Shown here piece by piece: positions 10,031 to 17,680 of a stretch of 64,000 nucleotides of DNA (position 1 is the stretch's first letter; each line of letters opens with the position of its first letter). The position numbers were made by a program, and so were the translations under genes. This DNA comes from Thioalkalivibrio sp. ALJ21 (GTDB taxonomy: Bacteria > Pseudomonadota > Gammaproteobacteria > Ectothiorhodospirales > Ectothiorhodospiraceae). Under the pieces are notes generated by a model. The model was not told the DNA's origin. It ran no database searches and saw only the letters and a program-made list of their open reading frames with translations. The stretch covers positions 372,001 to 436,000 of the forward strand of contig NZ_KB905155.1 of the NCBI RefSeq assembly GCF_000378605.1, given 5' to 3'.

Positions 10031-11511
10031 GGTGCCCCCGGCGTCAGGGTCAGGGTGTGCAGGGTCAGGGTGCCGGCGAACCCGGCAGCGGCCGCGACCA
10101 CGGCCAGCCCCAGCGGCACCCAGTCCATCCAGGGCGAGACGGCCTCGCCGGCGTCCCGGGGTCCGCGGTGAAAGGCCGGGGCCACCATGCGCAGCACGTA
10201 CCCGGCGGCGAGCAGCCCGCCCCCGGCAATCGCGATCACCCACAGCACGCCGATCAGGCTGCCTGCCAGGATCGTGGCCAGACCCGCCTCCAGCAGCAGG
10301 TACTTGGCGATGAAGCCGCCGGTGAAGGGCAGCCCCATCAGGCTGACCCCGGCCAGTCCGAGCGCGAACACCGTCCGCCCGCGGGCGCGCAGGATTCCGC
10401 CCATCTCGGCGATGCGGTCATGCCCGGCCGCGTGCTGGAGCGTGCCGGCCGCGAGAAAGACGGAGGCCTTGGCCAGGGCATGGACGACCGCAAAGAACAC
10501 CACCACCTTCCACGCCTCGGAGTCCACCAGCATCAGCGGGAAGGCGATCAGCAGGTAGCCAAACTGGGCCACGGTGGAGTAGGCAACGATGGATTTCAGG
10601 CGCCCGGAGCGCAGGGCCTGGGCCGAGCCCCAGATCAGCGCGGCCACGCCAAGCAGCCCCACCAGGATGCCGAACGCCGGCGTGGCCAGCGGGGCAAAGG
10701 GCCCCATCCACAGGCGCAGGATCAGGTAGAACGAGCCGGTGACCACCAGGCCGGAGAGCACCGCGCTGACGGGGGCCGGGGCAGAGCCGTGTGCGGGGGC
10801 GAGCCAGACATGCAGAGGGAACAGCGCCGCCTTAAGCATCAGCCCGGCGGTCATCAGTACCGCGGCCATGCGCTCGGTGGGGCCGATCTCCGTACGGGCC
10901 TCCAGCAGCACCAGGTCCAGCACCCCGTGTTCCCCGAACAGGAGCACGACCCCCATCAGGAAGCTGAGCGAGCCGAGGATGTTGATCAGCAGGTAGCGCA
11001 TCGCCCCGGAGACGGCGGCGGCGGTCCCTGTGAACGCCACCAGCGCCACCGCCGACAGCGACACCACCTCCAGCGAGATATACAGGTTGAAGGCATCGCC
11101 GGACAGCAACAGCATGTTCAGCCCGGCCCACAGCCACAGCCACAGGGGCCAGAACTGGCGGCGCTCGATCGGGTCGTGCACGTACCCGAGGCTGTACAGG
11201 CTGGTCGCCATCCCCACCACGCTGGTAAGGACCAGCAGCGTCATCGACAGCCCGTCCAGGTGCAGCATCACGCCCAGCGGCGCCTCCCAGCCGCCCAGCG
11301 CCACGCGTGTGGCCGCGTTCTCCGGCTCGGGTCCTGCAGCCAGGAACAGGGCGCTCAGCGCCACCACGGCTGCGGCCATTAGAACCGCGCCATAACCCCC
11401 AATCCGGTGCGCCTGGCGCGGCCAGATCGTGGCGAGGATGGCCAGCGCCAGTGACAGGGCCACCAGGCCGCTGATCGCCAGCGGGAGCATTGCGGCGGGT
11501 GTCTCGCTCAT
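10027..11511 (-). CDS. mnhD: Na+/H+ antiporter subunit MnhD/MrpD
   Basis: The 494-residue polytopic protein is the MrpD homologue. It has Glu in YISLEVVSLSAVALVAF, Lys in LMLKAALFPLHVWLAPAHG and the following SAPAPVSAVLSGLVV helix that is diagnostic of MrpD and NuoN-type subunits. MrpD exchanges Na+ (or K+) for protons inside the hetero-oligomeric Mrp complex in the inner membrane, which is essential for pH homeostasis in alkaliphiles. Start and stop codons overlap the neighbours by ATGA on both sides, so it is translationally coupled to mnhC upstream and to two further NuoL/M-like genes downstream. Confidence 0.92.
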   Translation of the reverse strand: MSETPAAMLPLAISGLVALSLALAILATIWPRQAHRIGGYGAVLMAAAVVALSALFLAAGPEPENAATRVALGGWEAPLGVMLHLDGLSMTLLVLTSVVGMATSLYSLGYVHDPIERRQFWPLWLWLWAGLNMLLLSGDAFNLYISLEVVSLSAVALVAFTGTAAAVSGAMRYLLINILGSLSFLMGVVLLFGEHGVLDLVLLEARTEIGPTERMAAVLMTAGLMLKAALFPLHVWLAPAHGSAPAPVSAVLSGLVVTGSFYLILRLWMGPFAPLATPAFGILVGLLGVAALIWGSAQALRSGRLKSIVAYSTVAQFGYLLIAFPLMLVDSEAWKVVVFFAVVHALAKASVFLAAGTLQHAAGHDRIAEMGGILRARGRTVFALGLAGVSLMGLPFTGGFIAKYLLLEAGLATILAGSLIGVLWVIAIAGGGLLAAGYVLRMVAPAFHRGPRDAGEAVSPWMDWVPLGLAVVAAAAGFAGTLTLHTLTLTPGAP

Positions 11512-11909
11512 TCGCGACGCTCCCGCTCGTACTCCGTGGACGGGGCATGCTCCTCGCGCGAGATGTCATCCACCGGCGCGTCATCGTCCGGCGGGCCCGG
11601 CAGCATCATCGCCTGGCCCGTGATCCGTGCCAGGCGCACGACCAATGCCAGGGCAAATGCCGTCGCACTGACCGCGACCACGATGCCGGTCAGCGTCAGC
11701 GCCTGCGCAACCGGGTCTGGTGGACCCTCGCCGCGGGCCGCAATGCCCAGCAGCACCATGAAGACGCCGGAACCCATGATGTTCAACGCGAGAACCCGCA
11801 GCACAAGGTGATGGCGGCGGATCAGCCCGTACAGGCCGAGTGCGAACAGGATCGCGCCGGCCGTCGGGTAGATCAGGCCCGGGGCCAGTTGCTGGGCGAG
11901 CCATTCCAT
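11508..11909 (-). CDS. mnhC: Na+/H+ antiporter subunit MnhC/MrpC (NuoK-like)
   Basis: The 133-residue protein has three membrane helices in the NuoK/MrpC pattern: AGAILFALGLYGLIRRHHLVL, then NIMGSGVFMVLLG, then LTGIVVAVSATAFALALVVRL. It ends with an acidic, charged tail. The ATG at 11909 follows GGAGACG and is preferred to an upstream start at 11960 that would overlap the MnhB frame. MrpC is the small subunit that packs against MrpD in the antiporter. It lies 19 bp after the fused MrpA'/MnhB gene and overlaps mnhD by ATGA. Confidence 0.9.
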   Translation of the reverse strand: MEWLAQQLAPGLIYPTAGAILFALGLYGLIRRHHLVLRVLALNIMGSGVFMVLLGIAARGEGPPDPVAQALTLTGIVVAVSATAFALALVVRLARITGQAMMLPGPPDDDAPVDDISREEHAPSTEYERERRE

Positions 11910-11928
11910 CAGCAAGCGTCTCCGGCCA

Positions 11929-12924
11929 TCAGTGATCGTCTCCAGCAGGCCGCCCGGCAATGAACAGCGCCACCAGGGTGAGCGCGATCGACAGCGTGGC
12001 CGCGACCTCGATCACGATGATCAGCGGATAGGCCCATTCGGGCGGATAGCCGAGCAGGCCCGGGCCAATGAACAGGCCGATGATGCCGATCGCCAGGAAC
12101 AGGCCCACGCCCGCGGCCAGTCCGAGCCGCAGCGGCGTACTCGGCGCCATCGGCAGGTCGCGCGGCCGCGCCAGTACAAGCAGGATGCCCGCGGCCCCCA
12201 GGATGGCCCCCGCCTGAAACGCCCCGCCCGGGGCATGGCTGCCCGCCCAGAGGATATAGACGCCCGTAACGATCGCGACCGGTACCAGGAGCCGGAGGGT
12301 GCCGGGCAGGATCGGGCCGGGCGCCGGGCGTGCCGGCAGGCGGTCGTAGCGTCCCAGCGACCAGGCCCCGAGCAGTGCAATCAGCACAATCGCCAGCTCC
12401 AGGAAGGTGTCGTAGGCGCGGAAATTCAGCAACACGGCGGTGATCGGGTGATCCACGCCCGAGACGCCCATGTGTTCGTCGACCACGGGCTCCAGGCCCA
12501 CGGCGTCCGGCTGATGCCACAGGGCGGTGACCATCAGCCCGCCAACCACCAGGGCGAAGGTCAGTGCCGGGACAAAGGTCCGTCGTGGCGGCGGGGGGTC
12601 ATGCAGGGCGTGCAGCAGGGCGTCGGCGCCGGCCGGGTCGGGTGGCTCGTCAGGGCGCCCGCGCCGGCGTTCGACCGCGATGCTGCGCAGCCGTTCCAGC
12701 GTGACCAGCAAGAGGGCACCGGTGATCCCGGCGCCAATCGCGGCCTCGGCCAGGGCGATGTCCGGGGCCTCCAGACGCACCCAGGCCAGCGCGAGCAATA
12801 GCCCGAAGGTGATGAAGAGCACCACCGCCCGGAACAGGTCGGTACTCGCCAGGCAGCGCCAGGCGACCCCGAGGAGTCCGACCAGCAGGACCAGGTCGAA
12901 GACGACGAGGAGCAGGTCGCTCAT
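11929..12924 (-). CDS. mnhB: Fused DUF4040 (MrpA C-terminal) and MnhB antiporter subunit
   Basis: This 331-residue protein joins two modules. Residues about 1-90 are the DUF4040 domain that usually forms the C-terminal part of MrpA (RAVVLFITFGLLLALAWVRLEAPDIALAEAAIGAG). Residues about 115-325 are MnhB (DHPITAVLLNFRAYDTFLE and the GSHAPGGAFQAGAI signature). The large NuoL-like part of MrpA is missing from this polypeptide; its job may be taken by one of the two extra NuoL/M-like subunits at the operon end. Its stop is 19 bp before mnhC, and its start overlaps mnhG. Confidence 0.9.
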   Translation of the reverse strand: MSDLLLVVFDLVLLVGLLGVAWRCLASTDLFRAVVLFITFGLLLALAWVRLEAPDIALAEAAIGAGITGALLLVTLERLRSIAVERRRGRPDEPPDPAGADALLHALHDPPPPRRTFVPALTFALVVGGLMVTALWHQPDAVGLEPVVDEHMGVSGVDHPITAVLLNFRAYDTFLELAIVLIALLGAWSLGRYDRLPARPAPGPILPGTLRLLVPVAIVTGVYILWAGSHAPGGAFQAGAILGAAGILLVLARPRDLPMAPSTPLRLGLAAGVGLFLAIGIIGLFIGPGLLGYPPEWAYPLIIVIEVAATLSIALTLVALFIAGRPAGDDH

Positions 12925-13217
12925 CGGTCGGACTCGAATTCCCCGTGGGTCCAGGTACGTTGCGCCACCATGTGCGCGGCCGTGGTGCCGGCCGCCAGGA
13001 CCAGTACCCAGATCAGGAACAGCTTGAGGATGTCCGCCGGCCCGCCGGCCTGCAGCATCAGGCCGAGGATGACCAGGCCCAGCCCGACATTGTCCGCCTT
13101 GGTCAGCGCGTGCAGGCGGGAGTAGACATCCGGGAAGCGCAGCAGCCCGGCTGTGCCGGCCGCGAAGAACACCAGTCCGGCGAGGATCAGGATCACGGTC
13201 AGGGTGTTAGCGATCAT
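12921..13217 (-). CDS. mnhG: Na+/H+ antiporter subunit MnhG/MrpG
   Basis: The 98-residue protein has three helices and the MnhG/PhaG family signature GLLRFPDVYSRLHALTKADNVGLGLVILG. MrpG is an essential small membrane subunit of the Mrp antiporter without an assigned ion path of its own. Its start lies inside the 3' end of mnhF (11-bp overlap) and its stop overlaps mnhB by ATGA, so it is co-translated. Confidence 0.93.
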   Translation of the reverse strand: MIANTLTVILILAGLVFFAAGTAGLLRFPDVYSRLHALTKADNVGLGLVILGLMLQAGGPADILKLFLIWVLVLAAGTTAAHMVAQRTWTHGEFESDR

Positions 13218-13524
13218 CGTCCGGCTCCTTTTTCTGGCCGTGGCGCTGATGGATGGGCGTGCCCGACGGTTCCGGCAGGCCGTGCTGGCGGACGAACGCG
13301 ACTGCAGCCACTACCGCCAGCAACGCGAAGACCAGCGCGACGTCGACCAGTGCCGGGGTCTCGAGCGTCAGTGACAGCAGCAGCAGGATGGTGACGCCGG
13401 TGGTGCCGAACAGCTGGGCGGCCAGCATGCGGTCGCCGGAGCCTGGGCCACGTAGCACACGGATCAGGCCGAGCAGGATCGTCGCCAGCAGAAAGAGTGC
13501 GGCACCCAGGTAGAAGACAGTCAT
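13207..13524 (-). CDS. mnhF: Na+/H+ antiporter subunit MnhF/MrpF
   Basis: The 105-residue protein has three membrane helices and the MrpF core RVLRGPGSGDRMLAAQLFGTTG followed by TLETPALVDVALVFALLAVVA, in which RGP..DR and the Asp of the third helix are conserved. MrpF belongs to the small-subunit part of the antiporter. It overlaps mnhE upstream by ATGA and mnhG downstream. Confidence 0.93.
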   Translation of the reverse strand: MTVFYLGAALFLLATILLGLIRVLRGPGSGDRMLAAQLFGTTGVTILLLLSLTLETPALVDVALVFALLAVVAAVAFVRQHGLPEPSGTPIHQRHGQKKEPDDDR

Positions 13525-14075
13525 TGTGTCTCCTCTGATTGCCGGCGTGGGTCTTCGAAGGCGGCATGGATGCGTTTCTCAAGCTCACGCAGGGCCATTT
13601 CAGGTTGGCTGTGGCGATCCAGCACGTGCACGGTCAGCAGGCGCCCCTCGAGGCGAACGCTGAGGGTCCCCGGGAGGAGGCTGAGCACGGCCATGAACAG
13701 GGTCAAAGGTGGTCCATGTGGGAGGTCGGCCCGGTACTCGATGAAGTCCGGAGCGATAGGCAGCTTGGGGTCCAGTGCGCGTCGGGCGATGTCGATACCG
13801 CCGAGGAAGGAGGCTCGCAGGAAATAGCCGATCAGACCCGGTATGGCCCGGAAACGGACGCCGAGGGGGCGGCCGGTGGGCAGTACGAGGCTGGCGGCCC
13901 CGGCCAGCAGAACCGCGAGCAGTGCCAGGGGTTCCAGCAGGGCTTCCAGCCCGGCCAGGATCCACCACAGTACGGCGGCGGCCAGGACAGTCCAGGCTGC
14001 CCGCCGCCAGCGTGCCCGTGCGCGGTTGAGACCGCCCCGGCTCGTTGCGTCCCTGTGCTTCGCCACACGGGTCAT
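13521..14075 (-). CDS. mnhE: Na+/H+ antiporter subunit MnhE/MrpE
   Basis: The 184-residue protein has a basic N terminus, two hydrophobic helices (about 28-65) and the MrpE cytoplasmic domain with LPIAPDFIEYRADLP, MAVLSLLPGTLSVRLEGRLLTVHVLD and a terminal helix. MrpE supports assembly of the antiporter. It is the first Mrp gene of the operon (order E, F, G, A'B, C, D, then two NuoL/M-like). The IalB-family gene ends 34 bp upstream on the same strand and may share the transcript. Confidence 0.9.
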   Translation of the reverse strand: MTRVAKHRDATSRGGLNRARARWRRAAWTVLAAAVLWWILAGLEALLEPLALLAVLLAGAASLVLPTGRPLGVRFRAIPGLIGYFLRASFLGGIDIARRALDPKLPIAPDFIEYRADLPHGPPLTLFMAVLSLLPGTLSVRLEGRLLTVHVLDRHSQPEMALRELEKRIHAAFEDPRRQSEETQ

Positions 14076-14109
14076 TGTACCGGCCCGTGTGGCGCAGCCA
14101 AGCGAAAGC

Positions 14110-14640
14110 CTAGAGCCGCTCGCTGGCGTCAGTGAAGCCCATCAGCGAGACGTCAAAGGCCAGCGGCTGGTCGCCATGCAGCGGCCAGAAGCCGACCGTC
14201 AGCGCACTACCACCACGCATCGCGCTGAACTGGCTCTCGCTGAGCTCATGGCCCGCCACGCAGCCCTGCTCCACGCAGGCGATGTAGGGGGCCTCGATCT
14301 CCTCGCCGTCCTCGTCGACCTGCATCAGGATGCCGGGGCGCAGGTCCACGCCCAGTGGCAGCAGGATCTCGATGATGTAGCTGTCGCCATCGCGGAACAG
14401 CGAGGCCTGCAGGTAGGCACCCTGCGCCTGCTCGTCCTGGATCTGCAGCGTCTGCTGCATGCGGCAGCGTTCGCCACCCTGAGTCTCGATGCAGGCGACC
14501 TCCCAGTCCTGGTAGGTCGTGGTCTCCGGCTCCTGCTGTTGCATCTGCTCTTCCATCTGCGGGTCGGTCTGGGCCTGGGCCAGGGTCAGGCCCGGGATGG
14601 CCAGCAGCAGCGCACCAGCGAATGCCAGGTAAGGCTTCAT
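14110..14640 (-). CDS. Invasion-associated locus B (IalB) family exported protein
   Basis: The 176-residue protein has a signal peptide (cleaved near LTLAQA) and then a Gln/Glu-rich linker. The IalB fold follows, with the core TYQDWEVACIE....ERCRMQQTLQI and a second Cys pair in YIACVEQGCVAGHEL. The paired cysteines suggest two disulfides and a periplasmic location. IalB-family proteins are widespread in free-living proteobacteria and their biochemical role is not established, so the pathogenic name should not be taken literally. It lies directly upstream of the Mrp operon. Confidence 0.85.
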   Translation of the reverse strand: MKPYLAFAGALLLAIPGLTLAQAQTDPQMEEQMQQQEPETTTYQDWEVACIETQGGERCRMQQTLQIQDEQAQGAYLQASLFRDGDSYIIEILLPLGVDLRPGILMQVDEDGEEIEAPYIACVEQGCVAGHELSESQFSAMRGGSALTVGFWPLHGDQPLAFDVSLMGFTDASERL

Positions 14641-14754
14641 GTAGGGATCTCCGTCATTGCATTGGCAAACGCGTCAGCTTGAACGCGCATGGCGGCGGGT
14701 TCAAGCGCATCGGCGTGCCTGTGTGACCGTAATACCGCACCGACGTTCGCGGCG

Positions 14755-16266
14755 TTACTGGCTGTAGCGATCGGTGAAGTCGCAGCGGCCTTCGGGGAGC
14801 CAGCCGGGGATGGCGTAGTAGTCGGCCAGGATCTCGCTCAGGACCTGCTCGCGATAGGCGTCATAGCGAAAGCCGCGACCCTCGGCGAGCTCCCAGTCGA
14901 CCCCGCGGATCGGCTGGCGGCGGATCACGACCTCGTCGAAGAAGGGTTCCAGGTCGTCCGGGTCGACCTCGCCGCGGGTTGCGACGTACAGCAGGTTCTC
15001 CCCGTCGAGGGCGCGGAAGTCGGTCAGCAGGTCGTCCTGGCGTCCGTAGTGCGAGCCGGAGCCGAATACCCCGACCTCGCGTCCGGCGTAGTAGGCAAGG
15101 ACCGCGGAGCGTGAATAGCTGCGCGTAAACACGTGCCAGTCCGGCTCGTATTCGTTCACGGCCTCGGCCACGGATTCCGGGTCAAGGTAGTAGACCGCAT
15201 CGGTGTAGCGGCCGTGGTCCTCCAGCCATTCCACGGGCATCAGCGCGATGGTCAGGAGCACGGCTGCATGCACGCCGGCCAGGATGGCCGAGAGCCAGGC
15301 GCTGATGTTCAGCGAGCGGGTGCTCAGGAACAGGGCAGGCAGCAGCAGGAAGGGCACGAACACCGCCAGCCAGTGCAGGCCGATACTCTTGAACGGCGCC
15401 AGCAGGGCGAACACCGCGAGCGGGATCAGTCCGGCGCTCAGGAAGACCCCGAAGCGATGTTCGCGGATGCCGGGCCCCAGCGCGCGGAACTCGCGGGCGA
15501 TGAACCACAGCAGCCAGGGGGTGAACACATAGGCGAGCATCGCCGCGTAGGCGAGCAGGTTGGTCGGATCGATCCCGTCGCCGCCATGCCGGTTCACGAT
15601 GTTGAACATCACGTTGTACCAGCAGTTGTCCCAGTTCCAGTACAGGTTCAGGGCCACCGCCGGCATCACACCGAGGATGATCAGCAGCAGTCCGCCCCAG
15701 TGGCGCGGCGCGAACAGCAGGATATGCAGCCCCAGCGCGATCCCGAGCAGCACCGCGAAGTACTTCGACAGGAAGGCCAGCCCGAGCGCGATCCCGGCCA
15801 GCAGGAACCAGCCGGGACGCCCGGTGCGCAGCGCGTGCCAGGTCAGGCCGGTGGCCAGCAGGCCGAACAGGAGCAGCGGGGTGTCCGTGGCGGTCAGCAC
15901 CGCGATGAACAGCAGCGGCACGAACAGGGCGATCAGCGAAACCAGCCGTGCCCGAACCGGGTCCTGGCGATGCCACAGCGCAAGGATCAGCAGGGCGGGG
16001 GTCATGGATACGGCGATCCCCAGCGCCCGGATCGCGAGCGGGTGGTCCGAGATTGCCAGCACCAGGGTCAGCCACCAGCCCACCATCGGGGGGTGGTCGT
16101 AGTAGCCGAGATCGGGGTTCTGCCCCCAGATCAGGAAGTACGCCTCGTCGCCCGTGATCGGCAGGGTCCAGGCGATCAGGATCTTGGCGGCCAGGGCGGT
16201 CAGCAGCGCCGCACCGTAGTGGCGCGCGAGCCAGGGCGCGCGGGGAGGCAGCCGATCGGCACTCAT
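14755..16266 (-). CDS. ArnT/PMT-like polyprenyl-phosphate-sugar glycosyltransferase
   Basis: The 503-residue GT-C type membrane protein has a first periplasmic loop with the catalytic-type acidic motif TGDEAYFLIWGQNPDLGYYDHPP, as in ArnT and protein mannosyltransferases. About 10-12 hydrophobic helices follow, then a C-terminal periplasmic domain (about 370-503). Such enzymes move a sugar from an undecaprenyl-phosphate donor to a periplasmic acceptor. The start at 16266 overlaps the stop of the HAD phosphatase gene (ATGA). As last gene of the DprE1/DprE2-type cluster it is the natural candidate to use the polyprenyl-phospho-arabinose made by that cluster; the acceptor (pilin, glycolipid or polysaccharide) is unknown. 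Confidence 0.85.
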   Translation of the reverse strand: MSADRLPPRAPWLARHYGAALLTALAAKILIAWTLPITGDEAYFLIWGQNPDLGYYDHPPMVGWWLTLVLAISDHPLAIRALGIAVSMTPALLILALWHRQDPVRARLVSLIALFVPLLFIAVLTATDTPLLLFGLLATGLTWHALRTGRPGWFLLAGIALGLAFLSKYFAVLLGIALGLHILLFAPRHWGGLLLIILGVMPAVALNLYWNWDNCWYNVMFNIVNRHGGDGIDPTNLLAYAAMLAYVFTPWLLWFIAREFRALGPGIREHRFGVFLSAGLIPLAVFALLAPFKSIGLHWLAVFVPFLLLPALFLSTRSLNISAWLSAILAGVHAAVLLTIALMPVEWLEDHGRYTDAVYYLDPESVAEAVNEYEPDWHVFTRSYSRSAVLAYYAGREVGVFGSGSHYGRQDDLLTDFRALDGENLLYVATRGEVDPDDLEPFFDEVVIRRQPIRGVDWELAEGRGFRYDAYREQVLSEILADYYAIPGWLPEGRCDFTDRYSQ

Positions 16267-16916
16267 GCCGACGACGTGCCCGCCTGGACCGGCTCGAACC
16301 GGCCGCCCCGGAGGCGATAGCCCGTGGTGACCATCTGCAGCATGGGCTCGTCCCCCGCGCTGTCGCCGTAGGCGGCGTAGAGATCCACAGGGGTATCCGG
16401 GTCGAAGCGGCCCAGCCAGCTGGCGATCGCGGCGGGTTTGGCCGCGCCCTGGCAGTTGGTGCCCTCCAGATGCCCGCTGACGTAGCCGTGATCGTCGACC
16501 GCCAGGCGCGAGCAGATCACGTCGGTCAGGCCATGGCGCTCGGCCCAGGGGCGCAGCCACAGATCCAGCGAGGCCGAGACCAGCACGCAGGTGTCGCCGG
16601 CCGCCTGGTGGTGGTGCAGTCGCTCCATGCCGGCCGGGCGCAACAGGCGGTCCAGCACGTGATCGGCGAAGGCGCGGCCTCGGGCCTGCAGATCGTCCAG
16701 GGATGCGCCGCCGATCATCCGCTGGAGCACGGCCTCCTTGGCGACCTGGTTGGCGATACGGCCGCGCGCGAAGCCCGCCAGTGTCGGCAGGCACCCGGGC
16801 AGGGACGCGAGAAAGCGCGGCGTGCCCAGCGCGAAGCGCAGGAACGGGAACAGGGTGTCGTGTCGGGTCAGGGTCCCGTCGAAGTCGAACAGCACGATGC
16901 GTTGCGGCGCCGTCAT
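16263..16916 (-). CDS. HAD-superfamily phosphatase (subfamily IB)
   Basis: The 217-residue cytoplasmic enzyme has HAD motif I LFDFDGTLTRHDT (Asp nucleophile and acid/base), motif II Ser in VLVSASLDLWL, a Lys in GAAKPAAI and motif III/IV in AAYGDSAGDEPML. HAD-IB members include phosphoserine phosphatase. Here the context, between a DprE2-like reductase and an ArnT-like transferase, suggests removal of the 5-phosphate from polyprenyl-phosphoribose-5-phosphate, the step assigned to a different phosphatase family in mycobacteria. This substrate is inference. The start codon overlaps the stop of the reductase gene by one base (TAATG). Confidence 0.85.
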   Translation of the reverse strand: MTAPQRIVLFDFDGTLTRHDTLFPFLRFALGTPRFLASLPGCLPTLAGFARGRIANQVAKEAVLQRMIGGASLDDLQARGRAFADHVLDRLLRPAGMERLHHHQAAGDTCVLVSASLDLWLRPWAERHGLTDVICSRLAVDDHGYVSGHLEGTNCQGAAKPAAIASWLGRFDPDTPVDLYAAYGDSAGDEPMLQMVTTGYRLRGGRFEPVQAGTSSA

Positions 16917-17680
16917 TACAGCTTCAGGCGTTTGAACAGGTACTCGGGGATCAGGCGGATCACGGTCATGATGCCCCACCAGATCCAGGGCAGGTAGGCG
17001 ACATCGCTGCCGCGGCGCATGGCCTTGACGATCCCGCGCGCGACCGTCTCGGGTTCCGCCCACAGCGCGCCGGCGCGGTTGAAGCCCTCGGTCATCGGGG
17101 TACGCACGAAACCCGGCTTGATCGTGACCACATCCACGCCGCTGAAGAACAGCCGGTTGCGCAGTCCCTGGAGATAGGTGGCCAGCATGCCCTTGGCGGT
17201 GCCGTAGACGTAGTTGCTCTGGCGCCCGCGGTCGCCGGCGACCGAGCCGATGGCGGCGATCACGCCACGTCCGCGCTGCTCGAAGTCGGGTGCGATGCGG
17301 GCCAGGAAGGCGATGCCGCTGGTGCCGTTCACATGGATCGCCTCCAGCGTGGTCGCGACCGACGCGTTGCAGGCCTCCTGATCCGGCAGCGTGCCCCAGG
17401 CCAGCAGCACCGCATCGATGTTGTTGCCCAGCGCCTCCTGGGCCTGTGCCCATACGTCCGCGTGGGCGTCGATGTCCGCCAGGTCGGCCGTCGTGCCGAG
17501 GATGCGCGTGCCGGAGGCATCGTCGCCGCGCACGCGCAGATCCTGCAGCAGGGTCTCCAGCCGCTCGCCGTCGCGCGCGATCAGAAACAGTCGGGCCCCG
17601 TGCTCGGCGAGTTCGCGCGCGACAGCGGTGGCGATCGCCGAGGTGGCGCCGAGGATCACGACGGATTGCAAACGGTTCAT
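16916..17680 (-). CDS. dprE2: DprE2-like SDR (polyprenylphospho-2-ketoribose reductase)
   Basis: This 254-residue short-chain dehydrogenase has the NAD(P) motif ILGATSAIATAVARELAEHGARL, the active-site Ser in AIGSVAGDRGR and YVYGTAKG with the Tyr-x3-Lys pair. The SxAGDRGRQSNYVYG context and the C-terminal hydrophobic tail (IWWGIMTVIRLIPEYLFKRL) match DprE2, which reduces decaprenylphosphoryl-2-keto-ribose to the arabinose form. It overlaps the DprE1-like gene (4 bp) and the HAD gene (1 bp). The pairing with DprE1 makes the assignment strong; the polyprenol is probably undecaprenol in this organism. Confidence 0.85.
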   Translation of the reverse strand: MNRLQSVVILGATSAIATAVARELAEHGARLFLIARDGERLETLLQDLRVRGDDASGTRILGTTADLADIDAHADVWAQAQEALGNNIDAVLLAWGTLPDQEACNASVATTLEAIHVNGTSGIAFLARIAPDFEQRGRGVIAAIGSVAGDRGRQSNYVYGTAKGMLATYLQGLRNRLFFSGVDVVTIKPGFVRTPMTEGFNRAGALWAEPETVARGIVKAMRRGSDVAYLPWIWWGIMTVIRLIPEYLFKRLKL

